Shown here in pieces: positions 23,827-33,169 of a stretch of 64,000 nt of DNA. The DNA is taken from contig NZ_NIRR01000011.1 in assembly GCF_002204745.1 (NCBI RefSeq), positions 41,437 through 105,436 of the forward strand, written 5' to 3'. The notes under the pieces are model-generated. The model was not told where the DNA came from, searched no databases, and saw only the letters and a list, made by a program, of their open reading frames with translations. A program made the position numbers and the translations under genes. How positions within the stretch are numbered: position 1 is the first letter of the stretch; each line of letters starts with the position of its first letter. This DNA is from Hymenobacter amundsenii (GTDB lineage: Bacteria; Bacteroidota; Bacteroidia; Cytophagales; Hymenobacteraceae).

Positions 23827-25662
23827 ATGAAAAAATCGTTGCGTGGAATGATGGGCGGGGCCGGGCTGCTGGCGCTGCTGGCGGTGGCCCCGACAGCCCG
23901 GGCCCAGACGGCGGCGGCCGAGGATGGCAGCATTCAGCTGGCCCGCGAGTACGAGCGCAAGGGCGAGCACGAGAAGGCTGCCTACCTGTTCGACCGGTTG
24001 CGCAAGGACGAGCAGACGGCCCCCAACGTGCTGCCCAACTATCTGGCCGCATTGCAGGCGCTGGGCAAGTACAAGGATGCCGAGAAGCTGGTGAAGCGGG
24101 CCATCAAGCAGCGCCCCCAGGACCAGGCGTTGGGCGTGACGCTCGGGCTGGTGTACGCCAAAAACGGCGACCAGCCGGCCGCCGACAAGCAGTGGGAGCG
24201 GGTGGTGGAACTGCTCAGCCCCGAACAGGTGGTGCCAGTGGCCAACGAGTTTCAGCAGGCCAACCTCGCCGATTGGACCGTGCGGACCTACCTGCGCGGC
24301 CGAGCCATTGTGGGTACCGACACCGAGTACGCTCCCCAGCTCATCCAGCTCTACACCCAGTCCGGTCAGCGCGACAAGCTGGTGCTGGAAACCCTACGCC
24401 TCGTGCGCGACGATGAGCAGCAGTTGCCCTTCGTGCGCAATATGCTCCAGAACAGTCTCCAGGAAGAAGCCAGCTTTGAGGCGCTTGAAAAAGAGTTGCT
24501 AACCCTGGTGCAGCGCAACCCCGACAGGGCCGTGTACAGCGAGCTGCTGCTCTGGTTGCAGGTGCAGCGCCGCGACTTTACCGGGGCGCTGGTGCAGGCC
24601 AAAGCCCTCGACCGCCGGGGCCGCACCGAGGGCCAGCGGGTGCTGGAAGTGTCGGAAATTGCCCGCCGCAACAAGGATTACGAAAGCGCCATTGCTGGCT
24701 ACCAGTACCTGACCCGCGAGTACGCCGGCCGCGGCTTCTACGCCCTGGCTCGCCAGCGCCTGGTGCAGACCCGCGAGGAGCAGGTACGCACTACCTACCC
24801 CGTGGATATAGCCCAGCTGCGGAGCTTGCTTCAGGAGTACCAGCAGGTGCTCACGGACCTCGGCCGCACGCCCGAAACGGCCCCCGTGCTGCGCAGCATG
24901 GCCGCGCTGCTGGCCTTCCAACTCGGCGAACAGGCGCCAGCCATGAAGCTGCTGGAAGAGGTAATTGCCATGCCCCGCGCCAGCAGTGATGTGGTGGACC
25001 AGGCCAAAATAGACCTGGCCGATATTTACGTGTTGCGGGCCGAGCCTTGGGAAGCCACGCTGCTGTATTCGCAGGTCGAGAAGTCGCACAAAGACACGCC
25101 GCTGGGCTACGATGCTAAGCTGCGTAACGCCCGCCTGAGCTACTTCGCCGGCGACTTCAAGCTGGCCAAGTCCCACCTCGACATCCTCAAGCAGGCCACG
25201 ACCCGCGAAATTGCCAACGATGCCATGCAGCTCAGCCTGCTCATCACCGACAACACGGCCATGGACACGGCCGGCGTGGCCCTGCGCGACTACGCCGCCG
25301 TCGAGCAGCTCGTGTTCCAGAACAAGCTGCCCGAAGCTCTGCGCGGCCTCGATGCACTGCTGGTGAAGTACCCCGGCCACGCCCTCCAGGACGAAGCCTG
25401 GTACCTGAAAGCCCAACTGCAACGCCGCACCAGCGACTACGCCGGGGCCCTAAGCACCTTGGAGCGCATCACGACCAACCCCAAGTACGACGTGCTTAGC
25501 GACGACGCGCTGTTTCTGGCTGCCACCATTCAGCAGGAAAACCTGCAGGACCGCGACAAAGCCCAGCAGCTCTACCAGCAAGTCATCACCAAGTACCCCG
25601 GCAGCATCTACGTGGCCGAAGCCCGCAAACGCTTCCGCCAGCTGCGCGGCGATGCGCTATAA
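23827..25662 (+). CDS. Secreted tetratricopeptide-repeat protein
   Basis: A 611-residue protein with a signal peptide (GLLALLAVAPTARAQ) and TPR units throughout, for example EYERKGEHEKAAYLFDRL near residue 43, YKDAEKLVKRAIKQRPQDQA near 82, and a C-terminal series ending DKAQQLYQQVITKYPGSIYV. The final repeats resemble the YbgF/CpoB-type periplasmic TPR. It starts about 90 bases after the PpiD terminator and precedes recJ by 50 bases. Its partner proteins are unknown; a scaffold role in envelope assembly is likely from the architecture. Confidence 0.85.
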   Translation: MKKSLRGMMGGAGLLALLAVAPTARAQTAAAEDGSIQLAREYERKGEHEKAAYLFDRLRKDEQTAPNVLPNYLAALQALGKYKDAEKLVKRAIKQRPQDQALGVTLGLVYAKNGDQPAADKQWERVVELLSPEQVVPVANEFQQANLADWTVRTYLRGRAIVGTDTEYAPQLIQLYTQSGQRDKLVLETLRLVRDDEQQLPFVRNMLQNSLQEEASFEALEKELLTLVQRNPDRAVYSELLLWLQVQRRDFTGALVQAKALDRRGRTEGQRVLEVSEIARRNKDYESAIAGYQYLTREYAGRGFYALARQRLVQTREEQVRTTYPVDIAQLRSLLQEYQQVLTDLGRTPETAPVLRSMAALLAFQLGEQAPAMKLLEEVIAMPRASSDVVDQAKIDLADIYVLRAEPWEATLLYSQVEKSHKDTPLGYDAKLRNARLSYFAGDFKLAKSHLDILKQATTREIANDAMQLSLLITDNTAMDTAGVALRDYAAVEQLVFQNKLPEALRGLDALLVKYPGHALQDEAWYLKAQLQRRTSDYAGALSTLERITTNPKYDVLSDDALFLAATIQQENLQDRDKAQQLYQQVITKYPGSIYVAEARKRFRQLRGDAL

Positions 25663-25676
25663 TCCGCGATAATGGG

Positions 25677-25684
25677 TACTTTTG
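25677..25684 (+). promoter_or_regulatory. Candidate -7 promoter element TACTTTTG
   Basis: Matches TAnnTTTG, 29 bases before the recJ ATG. Confidence 0.45.
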
Positions 25685-25712
25685 AATAGATGCCTATTCA
25701 GGGCCCAAGCTG

Positions 25713-27443
25713 ATGATTGAGAAACGATGGATTCGGAAGGACGCGCCCGACGCGGAGCAGGTGGCACATCTGGCGGGGGCGTTGCGCGTGAACGAGGCCA
25801 TCGTCCGGCTGCTGTGCCAGCGCGAAATCGGGACCTTCGAACAGGCCCGCGCCTATTTCCGCCCCGATCTGAGCCAGCTCCACGACCCGCTGCTGATGCG
25901 CGACATGGACCGCGCCGTGGACCGCCTCGTGCGGGCCCTGCACGCGGGCGAGCGGGTGCTCGTGTTCGGCGACTACGACGTGGACGGCACGACTTCGGTG
26001 GCCCTGGTGTACAGCTACCTACGCCGGTTTTTCGGTCCCGAGCGCATTGACTATTACATTCCCGACCGTTATAAGGAAGGCTACGGCGTATCGGAGGCGG
26101 GCATTGACTTCGCTAAAGCAGAAGGTTTCCAGCTCATCATCGCCCTCGACTGCGGGGTGAAATCGGTGGACAAGGTGGCGTACGCCAACGAGCGGGGTGT
26201 CGACTTCATCATCTGTGACCACCACTTGCCCGGGGCCGAGCTGCCCGCCGCCGTGGCCGTGCTCGACCCCAAGCGGGCCGACTGCGCCTACCCGTTCAAG
26301 GAGCTTTCGGGCTGCGGAGTCGGCTTTAAGCTGATGCAAGCTTTCACCGAACACCAAGGCCTGCCAGAAGCCGAGCTGCACGAACTGCTGGACCTGGTGG
26401 CCGTGAGCATTGCGGCCGACATTGTGCCGATTTACGGGGAGAACCGGACGCTGGCCTTCCACGGCCTGCGACTGCTCAACGACAAGGCCCGGGCCCAGCG
26501 GCCCGGCTTCGAGGCGTTGCGCGAGCTGGCCGGCTTACGCGAGTCGGAGCTAAACGTGAGCAGCCTCGTGTTCGGCTTCTCGCCCCGTATCAACGCCGCC
26601 GGCCGCATGGGCGACGCCAAGCGGGCCGTGGCCATGCTGCTGGCCGACAGCGCCGAGCAGGCCAAGGAAAAGGCCGGCGTGGTCGACAAAACCAACCAGG
26701 AGCGCCGGGGTTTTGATACCAGCATCACGAAGGAGGCGCTGGCCATGATTGAGGACGACGCCGCGCTGCGCGCCGCCGCCAGCACCGTGTTGTTCAAGGA
26801 AGACTGGCACAAGGGCGTGGTGGGCATTGTGGCCTCTCGCTGCATCGACAAGTACTACCGGCCCACCATCATCCTCACCGAAAGCAACGGCAAAGCCACC
26901 GGCTCGGCCCGCTCGGTGGTGGGGTTCGATGTGCACCAGGCCATTGAGGAGTGCGCCGATCTGCTCGACCAGTTTGGGGGCCACATGTACGCCGCCGGCC
27001 TCACGCTGCCACTCGAAAACGTGCCCGCCTTCCAGGCCCGGTTCGAGCAGATCGTGGCCGGCCGCATCAAGCCCGAGCAGCTTATCCCGCCCGTCGATAT
27101 TGACTGCACGCTGCCGCTGAGCGACATCACGCCCTCGTTTTACAAGCTCCTGAGCCAGATGGAGCCCTTCGGTCCCGGCAATACCAACCCAGTGTTTGCC
27201 TCCGAAAACGTGTACGCCGCTCCCGATTCGGCCCGTATCGTGGGCAACTCCCACCTCAAACTCGCCCTCACCCAAGACGGCCACCACCGCCTCGACGCCA
27301 TCGGCTTCGGCTTCGGCGACTACTACGACCGGATTCGGGAGGGCCAGCCGTTCAGCGTGTGCTATACCTTGGAAATCAACGAATACCGCGGTACCAAAAC
27401 CCTGCAGTTGCGGGTTAAGGATATTCGATGGGAAGAGGCTTGA
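25713..27443 (+). CDS. recJ: Single-stranded-DNA-specific exonuclease RecJ
   Basis: RecJ degrades single-stranded DNA 5' to 3' in recombination and repair. The 576 residues carry the DHH phosphoesterase motifs: VFGDYDVDGTTS near 84-95, ALDCG near 145, and ICDHHLPG near 168-175. The DHHA1 domain follows (HKGVVGIVASRC near 370, then GGHMYAAGLTL near 424). The C-terminal OB-like domain ends LQLRVKDIRW. All catalytic Asp/His positions that I can align are intact. It is transcribed alone and ends in a long hairpin. Confidence 0.96.
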   Translation: MIEKRWIRKDAPDAEQVAHLAGALRVNEAIVRLLCQREIGTFEQARAYFRPDLSQLHDPLLMRDMDRAVDRLVRALHAGERVLVFGDYDVDGTTSVALVYSYLRRFFGPERIDYYIPDRYKEGYGVSEAGIDFAKAEGFQLIIALDCGVKSVDKVAYANERGVDFIICDHHLPGAELPAAVAVLDPKRADCAYPFKELSGCGVGFKLMQAFTEHQGLPEAELHELLDLVAVSIAADIVPIYGENRTLAFHGLRLLNDKARAQRPGFEALRELAGLRESELNVSSLVFGFSPRINAAGRMGDAKRAVAMLLADSAEQAKEKAGVVDKTNQERRGFDTSITKEALAMIEDDAALRAAASTVLFKEDWHKGVVGIVASRCIDKYYRPTIILTESNGKATGSARSVVGFDVHQAIEECADLLDQFGGHMYAAGLTLPLENVPAFQARFEQIVAGRIKPEQLIPPVDIDCTLPLSDITPSFYKLLSQMEPFGPGNTNPVFASENVYAAPDSARIVGNSHLKLALTQDGHHRLDAIGFGFGDYYDRIREGQPFSVCYTLEINEYRGTKTLQLRVKDIRWEEA

Positions 27444-27510
27444 TAGTCAGGGCGCGGCCGAAATACCCGAAGCACAGCGTGGCTAACCGATCCGGCACCA
27501 AGCCTCTGAA

Positions 27511-27566
27511 CCGTTCAAACGCAAAGCCCCTGACGTGCGTACGTCGGGGGCTTTGCGTTTGAACGG
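27511..27566. terminator. Long bidirectional hairpin terminator
   Basis: 26-bp arms (27511-27536 and 27541-27566) with one wobble pair and a 4-base loop; core AAACGCAAAGCCCC. It lies between convergent genes. Confidence 0.85.
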
Positions 27567-27594
27567 TCGGTCCAAAAAGTGGGTGGGCTGGCTC

Positions 27595-28131
27595 TTACCG
27601 CACCTGCTGCACATGCAGGGCTTCGGGCAGCAGGTAGTTTTTGCCGTTCCAGTTAATGTAGCCGCCCCGGGCATAAGTGCCGTTGAAAACCGCCGGACTC
27701 AGGGGTGCCGCTAATTTTAGGTCCTGCGGTCTTCTCAGGCGGATCCAGAGTTCCGACCCATTGAGCCACCGTTCTTCCAAAATGGTGCGGTTGTTCAGGT
27801 AAGCGGTATACTTCTCCTGTATTCGCCCGTTACGGCGATAAATGGTGCGGTGCTGCCAGATCAGCGTCTTTTTCCGTCCGTCGGAATCAGTCTGCTTAGC
27901 GTTTGCAGCATAGCCTCTGATGATATGTCGACGGGTTCTGTTAGGCGTTTGCAAGTCAACCCAAGTTTGCTCGGCCAGCTCAAAACGGGTGGCGGCGGCC
28001 ATTTTCAGCAGGGAGTCGCGGGCCGCTAAGGCGCGGGCCGCCAAGGGGCGGGCAGGTTCCGTAGTCAGTTGCGCGGAAGCCAGAAAAGGGCCGCCAGCCA
28101 GTAAACCAGTGAGGATAATTCTGCTAAGCAT
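27595..28131 (-). CDS. Hypothetical secreted protein
   Basis: A 178-residue protein with a signal peptide (MLSRIILTGLLAGGPFLASAQ). The mature part begins with an Ala/Arg-rich helix and continues with a soluble domain containing KYTAYLNNRTILEERWLNGSEL-type text and a closing GGYINWNGKNYLLP. I do not recognise a family. The ATG at 28131 is preferred; the longer frame adds a hydrophobic Phe-rich segment before the true signal. Neighbours give no clue to its role. Confidence 0.65.
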   Translation of the reverse strand: MLSRIILTGLLAGGPFLASAQLTTEPARPLAARALAARDSLLKMAAATRFELAEQTWVDLQTPNRTRRHIIRGYAANAKQTDSDGRKKTLIWQHRTIYRRNGRIQEKYTAYLNNRTILEERWLNGSELWIRLRRPQDLKLAAPLSPAVFNGTYARGGYINWNGKNYLLPEALHVQQVR

Positions 28132-28242
28132 AAGAGGATGCAAAAGGAAGAAAAAAATGGTTGAGATGCCGTATAACAAGCTGCGTGGCGGCTTGTAGCA
28201 AAATAAAGACCGTTTTTAACCCTTCGCGGGAACTATTTTTCT

Positions 28243-28602
28243 CTAGCGCCGCACCCACCATGCCCAGCCGATAAGCACCAGTTGCAGCGGCAGGCGCAGC
28301 CAGAGGGCCCATTCGGGCACGGCTATGCCTGCGCCGTGGCTTTGCAGCATGTACACATTGGCCGGAAACACGGCAATCAGCAGCGCAATCAGGCCCCAGG
28401 CGGCCAGGCGGCGGGTGGCGGGTACCAGCAAACCCAGTGCTCCGGCAATTTCGGCGGCCCCACTGAGTTGCACTAGCAGCAACGGGTTGGGCAAATAAGG
28501 AGGCACAATGCGCACGAACCCATCGGGCCGCAGAAAGTGCATGAGGCCGGCTGTGAGGAAAAACAGGGCCAGTACGAGGCGTGCGGGTTCTTTTAAATTC
28601 AT
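28243..28602 (-). CDS. DoxX-like membrane protein
   Basis: A 119-residue protein with four hydrophobic helices. The first contains FFLTAGLMHFLRPDGF, and the third follows the conserved G-A-A-E-I-x-G-A motif (SGAAEIAGALGLLVP), both typical of the DoxX/MauE-like family. Some members are linked to quinone or thiosulfate redox chemistry, but most, including this one, have unknown function. It diverges from the M61 peptidase gene, and repeat elements occupy the space between them. Confidence 0.82.
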   Translation of the reverse strand: MNLKEPARLVLALFFLTAGLMHFLRPDGFVRIVPPYLPNPLLLVQLSGAAEIAGALGLLVPATRRLAAWGLIALLIAVFPANVYMLQSHGAGIAVPEWALWLRLPLQLVLIGWAWWVRR

Positions 28603-28603
28603 A

Positions 28604-28644
28604 AGTCGGAGCTACAAGCTGTCAGCCACAAGCTGCAAGCTAGG
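28604..28644. repeat. AGCTACAAGC repeat variant
   Basis: A diverged copy of the AGCTAACAGC family: AGCTACAAGC, AGCCACAAGC and AGCTGCAAGC in a row. Confidence 0.5.
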
Positions 28645-28656
28645 CAGAGAGTAAAG

Positions 28657-28691
28657 GAACGTCATTCAGAGCGAAGCGAAGAATGACGTTC
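28657..28691. repeat. GAACGTCATTC palindrome family, collapsed copy
   Basis: GAACGTCATTC and GAATGACGTTC flank AGAGCGAAGCGAA directly, as if the centre and inner arms of a full copy had been deleted. Confidence 0.85.
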
Positions 28692-28741
28692 ACACACTAC
28701 GTACCTTCGTGGGGGCGTTAGCCTGTCATTCTAATTGCTAT

Positions 28742-30580
28742 ATGAAATCATTCCCACTAGCCTTCGGGCTTAGCTTGGCTGCCGCCACGACGGTAGTGGC
28801 CCAGCAACCCGCTGGCTACCGCATCAACCTCGATTTAACGCACGTCAGCAACGACCGGGTGAAGGTTGTTATCAACACGCCGGTCATGCAGGAAGACCAG
28901 GCCACGTACGTGATGCCCTCGGTGGTGCCGGGTTCGTACTCCAAGAAGGATTACGGCCGTTTTATATCGAGCTTCAAGGCGTTCGATAAGAACGGCAAGG
29001 CGCTGAAAGTCAAGAATGACGGTCCCAACCTGTTCGTCATCAGCAACGCCCGCCAGCTCGCCCGGCTCGAATACCTCGTCGACGACACCTGGGACGCCAA
29101 GCAGGACGACCAGTTCATCTTCCAGCCGGGCGGCACCAACATCGATGCCGGCCGCAATTTTACCATCAACCACTACGGTTTCTACGGCTATTTCGAGGGC
29201 TACAAGCTGCTGCCCTACGAGGTGAGCGTGGAGAAGCCCGCCGACCTGTACGGGGCCACCGCCCTGGCCGTGCGTCGCGAGTCGGCCACCCGCGACGTGC
29301 TGACGGCTCCCGACTACGTGACGCTGGCCGACGGCCCCGTACTGTACGCCCGGCCCGACACGGCCAGTTTCAGCACCGGCGGGGCCCGGATTTCGGTGGC
29401 GGTGCGCTCAGAAACCGGGGCCGTGAAGGCGGCAGACATCAGCCAGATGCTGCGGCCCATGTCGGAGGCCCTGACCAAATATTTTGGGAAGATGCCGGTG
29501 CCCCGCTACCAGTTCCTGTTCTATTTCCCCAGCCTCGATTCACCTTTGAGTAGCGAGAAAGGCGGCTATGGCGCTATGGAGCACAGCTACTCCTCGCTCT
29601 ATTTCCTGCCCGAAATCCCGGATTCGGCCCGCTTGCAGAGCATGGTGCTGGAGGTGGCCTCGCACGAGTTCTTGCACATGCTGGCCCCACTCAACATCCA
29701 CTCCCGTGAAATCGGCGACTTCGACTTCCGGAGCCCCAAAATGTCGCAGCACCTGTGGCTGTACGAGGGCGTGACCGAGTACGTGGCCCAGCAGGTGCAG
29801 GTGCAGGCCGGCCTGATTACGCCCGCCGAGTTTCAGGACCGGATGAAGCAGAAAATCGACAAGGCCGACACCTACGGCCCGGCGGTTTCGTTCACCGAGA
29901 TGAGCAGGCGCATTCTGGAGCCGCCCTACAAGGACATGTACGAAAACGTGTACAACAAAGGGGCGCTGCTGGGTTTGCTGCTCGATATTCGGCTGCGCGA
30001 GCTGAGCCAGGGCCGCCAGACCCTGCGCGACGTGCTGCTAGCCCTGCGCGAGAAGTACGGCCCCACCCGCTCCTTCGACGACGACGCGCTCATCCCCGAA
30101 ATCGTGGCCCTCACGAACCCCGAAATCGGGACGTTTTTCCGGCGCTACGTGCAGGGGGCCGAACCGCTGCCGCTGGCCGAGTATCTGGGCAAAATAGGCT
30201 GGGTATACCAGCCCACGGCCCAAAGCCGCATTAAGGCCTTTGGTAACCTGGGCTTCGCCTACGACCAGAGTCTGAATCAGTTTCGGGCCGCCCAGACCCA
30301 GCCCGAACGGAATGCCTTTGGCCTGGCCGAGGGCGACGTTATTGTGGCCGTCGATGGGCAGGCCCTGACCATGCAGAACGCCGAGCAGCTGCTGCGCCCC
30401 CTCGTGGAGCCCGCCACGGCCGCTGCCGTGCGCCTAAAATTCCGCCACGGTACCGGTCCGGTACAAGAGCGCGAGGCCACGCCCCAGGAGTTCGACGTAC
30501 AGGTGAAAAACCTGGTCGAATCGGTGCCCCGCCCTACGCTCACCCAGCAAAAGCTTCAGGATGCGCTGCTGAAAGGGTAG
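28742..30580 (+). CDS. M61 family metallopeptidase (glycyl aminopeptidase type)
   Basis: An exported zinc peptidase of 612 residues. It has an N-terminal signal (FPLAFGLSLAAATTVVAQQ), the M61 N-terminal beta domain, a catalytic domain with HEFLH near 308-312 followed by LWLYEGVTEY (the third zinc-ligand Glu near 341), and a C-terminal PDZ domain at about 505-590 (FGLAEGDVIVAVDGQALT). The domain order fits family M61. M61 enzymes such as the Sphingomonas glycyl aminopeptidase trim N-terminal Gly or Ala. The ATG at 28742 opens the signal peptide. A TACCTTCG element near 28700 resembles the promoter -7 motif. Confidence 0.92.
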   Translation: MKSFPLAFGLSLAAATTVVAQQPAGYRINLDLTHVSNDRVKVVINTPVMQEDQATYVMPSVVPGSYSKKDYGRFISSFKAFDKNGKALKVKNDGPNLFVISNARQLARLEYLVDDTWDAKQDDQFIFQPGGTNIDAGRNFTINHYGFYGYFEGYKLLPYEVSVEKPADLYGATALAVRRESATRDVLTAPDYVTLADGPVLYARPDTASFSTGGARISVAVRSETGAVKAADISQMLRPMSEALTKYFGKMPVPRYQFLFYFPSLDSPLSSEKGGYGAMEHSYSSLYFLPEIPDSARLQSMVLEVASHEFLHMLAPLNIHSREIGDFDFRSPKMSQHLWLYEGVTEYVAQQVQVQAGLITPAEFQDRMKQKIDKADTYGPAVSFTEMSRRILEPPYKDMYENVYNKGALLGLLLDIRLRELSQGRQTLRDVLLALREKYGPTRSFDDDALIPEIVALTNPEIGTFFRRYVQGAEPLPLAEYLGKIGWVYQPTAQSRIKAFGNLGFAYDQSLNQFRAAQTQPERNAFGLAEGDVIVAVDGQALTMQNAEQLLRPLVEPATAAAVRLKFRHGTGPVQEREATPQEFDVQVKNLVESVPRPTLTQQKLQDALLKG

Positions 30581-30636
30581 GGGATGAGATAAATCTGTTA
30601 TCCTTCGCTCGGCGGACACCAGATGAAGGATGACAG

Positions 30637-30644
30637 TATCTTTG
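30637..30644 (+). promoter_or_regulatory. Candidate -7 promoter element TATCTTTG
   Basis: Matches TAnnTTTG, 40 bases before the lptB ATG. Confidence 0.5.
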
Positions 30645-30683
30645 TTCTGTTCAGCCATTCGGCTATTCACTTTTCCTGCCCCC

Positions 30684-31415
30684 ATGATCCTACGCGCCGA
30701 ACACTTGGTAAAGAAGTACAAGGCCCGCACGGTGGTCAACGATATGAGCCTGCACGTGGAGCAAGGCGAAATTGTGGGCTTGTTAGGGCCCAACGGCGCG
30801 GGCAAAACCACGTCGTTCTACATGACGGTGGGCATGGTGAAGCCCAACGCGGGCAAGGTGTTTCTCGACGACCGCGATATTACGAAGCTGCCCATTTACC
30901 AGCGCGCCCGCCTCGGTATCGGCTATCTGGCCCAGGAGGCGTCGGTTTTTCGGGATTTGACGGTGGAAGAGAACGTACTGTCGGTGCTCCAGATGACGGA
31001 TATGCCCAAGCAGGCCCAGCGCGATAAGGTGGAGGAGCTGCTCAACGAGTTCAGCCTAACCCACGTGCGCAAGAACCTGGGCCGGGTACTGAGTGGCGGC
31101 GAGCGGCGGCGCACCGAAATAGCCCGCGCCCTGGCCGTCGACCCCAAATTCGTGCTCCTCGATGAGCCCTTCGCTGGCGTCGACCCCATTGCGGTGGAAG
31201 AAATCCAGGGAATCGTGGCCAAGCTCAAGCACAAGAACATCGGCATCCTCATCACCGACCACAACGTGAACGAAACCCTCAGCATCGTCGACCGGGCCTA
31301 CCTGCTCTTCGAAGGCAAGCTGCTCAAAGCCGGCACCGCTGAGGAGCTGGCCGCCGACGAAATGGTGCGCCGCGTGTACCTGGGCAAACATTTCGAGCTC
31401 AAGCGTAAGGTGTGA
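30684..31415 (+). CDS. lptB: LPS export ABC transporter ATP-binding protein
   Basis: LptB powers extraction of lipopolysaccharide from the inner membrane. The 243 residues contain Walker [10 protein letters not shown] (about 37-45), the Q-loop region [20 protein letters not shown] typical of LptB, signature LSGGERRR near 136, Walker [14 protein letters not shown] near 156, and the H-loop ITDHNV near 190. The ATG at 30684 fits the family start [12 protein letters not shown]; upstream residues have no homology pattern. lptC is 10 kb away and lptF/G are not in view. Confidence 0.95.
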   Translation: MILRAEHLVKKYKARTVVNDMSLHVEQGEIVGLLGPNGAGKTTSFYMTVGMVKPNAGKVFLDDRDITKLPIYQRARLGIGYLAQEASVFRDLTVEENVLSVLQMTDMPKQAQRDKVEELLNEFSLTHVRKNLGRVLSGGERRRTEIARALAVDPKFVLLDEPFAGVDPIAVEEIQGIVAKLKHKNIGILITDHNVNETLSIVDRAYLLFEGKLLKAGTAEELAADEMVRRVYLGKHFELKRKV

Positions 31416-31447
31416 TTTTAGAGCTTCCTTGTTAGTGCTTAGCCGTT

Positions 31448-31551
31448 GAACGTCATTCAGAGCGAAGCGAAGAATCTCGCGTGCTAATCGTTGAATGATA
31501 ACCGGACAACGACAACACGCGAGATTCTTCGCTTCGCTCTGAATGACGTTC
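31448..31551. repeat. GAACGTCATTC palindrome family, full copy 2
   Basis: Perfect 36-bp arms (31448-31483 and 31516-31551) around a 32-base centre. The arms match copy 1 except at one position, while the centre differs. Confidence 0.93.
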
Positions 31552-31610
31552 TTTGCTGACCGCTGACAACTATCAATCAAGCTCTTCAACTAAGCACGAA
31601 GCTCTAAACA

Positions 31611-33137
31611 ATGATTGGCACCGTTCTGACCTGGGCCGTGCAGCGCCGGCTGGCCAGCATCGAGCATTTCCGCCAACACCCCCACGAGGTGCAGGAGCAG
31701 CTGCGGCGCGAACTGCTGCGCACAGCTCGCGCCACCGACTGGGGCCGTCGCTACGGCTACGCCGATGCACCCTCAGCCCGCGAATTTGCCCAGCGCGTAC
31801 CCGTCAGCAGCTATGAGGAGCTATACCCGCAGCTGGAGCGGGTGCTGCTCGGCGAGGCCGACGTGCTCTGGCCCGGCCGGGTCGAGTGGTTCGCCAAAAG
31901 TAGTGGCACCACCAACGCCCGCAGCAAGTACATCCCCATCACCCGCGAATCGTTGTATGAGGGCCACTACCGCGCCGGCCGCGACATGACGGCTCTGGCC
32001 ACCCTGCACTACCCCGAAACCGACGTGCTGGGCGGCAAAACCCTCTCGCTCGGCGGCACCCACGGCCCCAACCCCCTGCGCCCCGAGGCCGCCAATTCCC
32101 GCGCCGGCGACGTGTCGGCCGTGATTATGCAGAATCTGCCCGCCTGGGCCGAATACATTCGCACCCCGCCTCTGGAGCTGGCTTTGCTCGATGAGTGGGA
32201 AGACAAGATTGAGCGCATTGCCCGGCATGTGCTCACGGCCGATGTGCGGGTGCTGGCCGGGGTGCCCACCTGGATAATTGTGCTGCTGCGCCGGGTGCAG
32301 GAGCTGGCTGGCACCGACAACCTGTTCGAAGTCTGGCCCCGGCTGAGCCTGTTCCTGCACGGGGCGGTGGCCTTTGGGCCCTACCGGGAGCTGTTTCGCC
32401 AGCTTCTGCCGAGCCGCCAGATGAACTACCTCGAAATCTACAACGCCTCCGAAGGCTACCTGGGCCTCCAGGATGAGCCTGATTCCGAGGACCTGCTGCT
32501 GCTGCTCAACCACGGTATTTACTACGAATTTCTGCCCCAAAGCCAATGGGATGAGCCCGAACCCCAGGCCATTGGGCTGGAGGAAGTGGAGCTGGGGTGT
32601 GCCTACGCCCTCATCATTAGCACCAACGCGGGCCTGTGGCGCTATAAAATCGGCGATACGGTACGCTTTACTTCCCTGGCACCCTACCGCATCCGCATCT
32701 GCGGGCGCACCAAGCACTTCCTCAATGCCTTCGGCGAAGAAGTAGTGATTGAGCACGCCGATGCCGCATTGGCGGCCGCCTGCCACGCCACCCACACTAC
32801 CGTGCGCGACTATACCGCCGCCCCCATCTATTTCGCCGAGGCCAGTGGCAATTCCCGGGGTAGCCATCAGTGGCTGGTCGAGTTCACGCACCCACCCGCC
32901 AATACCCACCACTTTACGCAGGTGCTCGATGATACGCTACGCCAGCTCAACTCCGACTACGATGCCAAGCGCCACCGCGACCTGGCCCTCACGCTACCTA
33001 CGCTCACGGTGGCCCCAACCGGCACCTTCGGCCGCTGGCTGGCTGGCCGGGGCAAGCTCGGGGGCCAGCACAAAGTGCCCCGGCTGAGCAACTCACGCGA
33101 ACTACTGGACGAAATCCTTTCCCAACTAATAAAATAG
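31611..33137 (+). CDS. GH3-family acyl-acid amido synthetase-like protein
   Basis: A 508-residue member of the GH3 family, ANL-type adenylating enzymes known from plants for joining acyl acids to amino acids. The ATP-binding motif FAKSSGTTNARSKYIPIT is near residue 90, NASEGYLGLQ near 275, and the C-terminal motif YRIRICGRTKHFLNAFGEEV near 355. Bacterial homologues are common in Bacteroidetes but their substrates are unknown. The next gene starts 32 bases later and may share its transcript. Confidence 0.9.
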   Translation: MIGTVLTWAVQRRLASIEHFRQHPHEVQEQLRRELLRTARATDWGRRYGYADAPSAREFAQRVPVSSYEELYPQLERVLLGEADVLWPGRVEWFAKSSGTTNARSKYIPITRESLYEGHYRAGRDMTALATLHYPETDVLGGKTLSLGGTHGPNPLRPEAANSRAGDVSAVIMQNLPAWAEYIRTPPLELALLDEWEDKIERIARHVLTADVRVLAGVPTWIIVLLRRVQELAGTDNLFEVWPRLSLFLHGAVAFGPYRELFRQLLPSRQMNYLEIYNASEGYLGLQDEPDSEDLLLLLNHGIYYEFLPQSQWDEPEPQAIGLEEVELGCAYALIISTNAGLWRYKIGDTVRFTSLAPYRIRICGRTKHFLNAFGEEVVIEHADAALAAACHATHTTVRDYTAAPIYFAEASGNSRGSHQWLVEFTHPPANTHHFTQVLDDTLRQLNSDYDAKRHRDLALTLPTLTVAPTGTFGRWLAGRGKLGGQHKVPRLSNSRELLDEILSQLIK

Positions 33138-33169
33138 TTGTAACTATCGGGAGGCTGATTATCCTTCCC

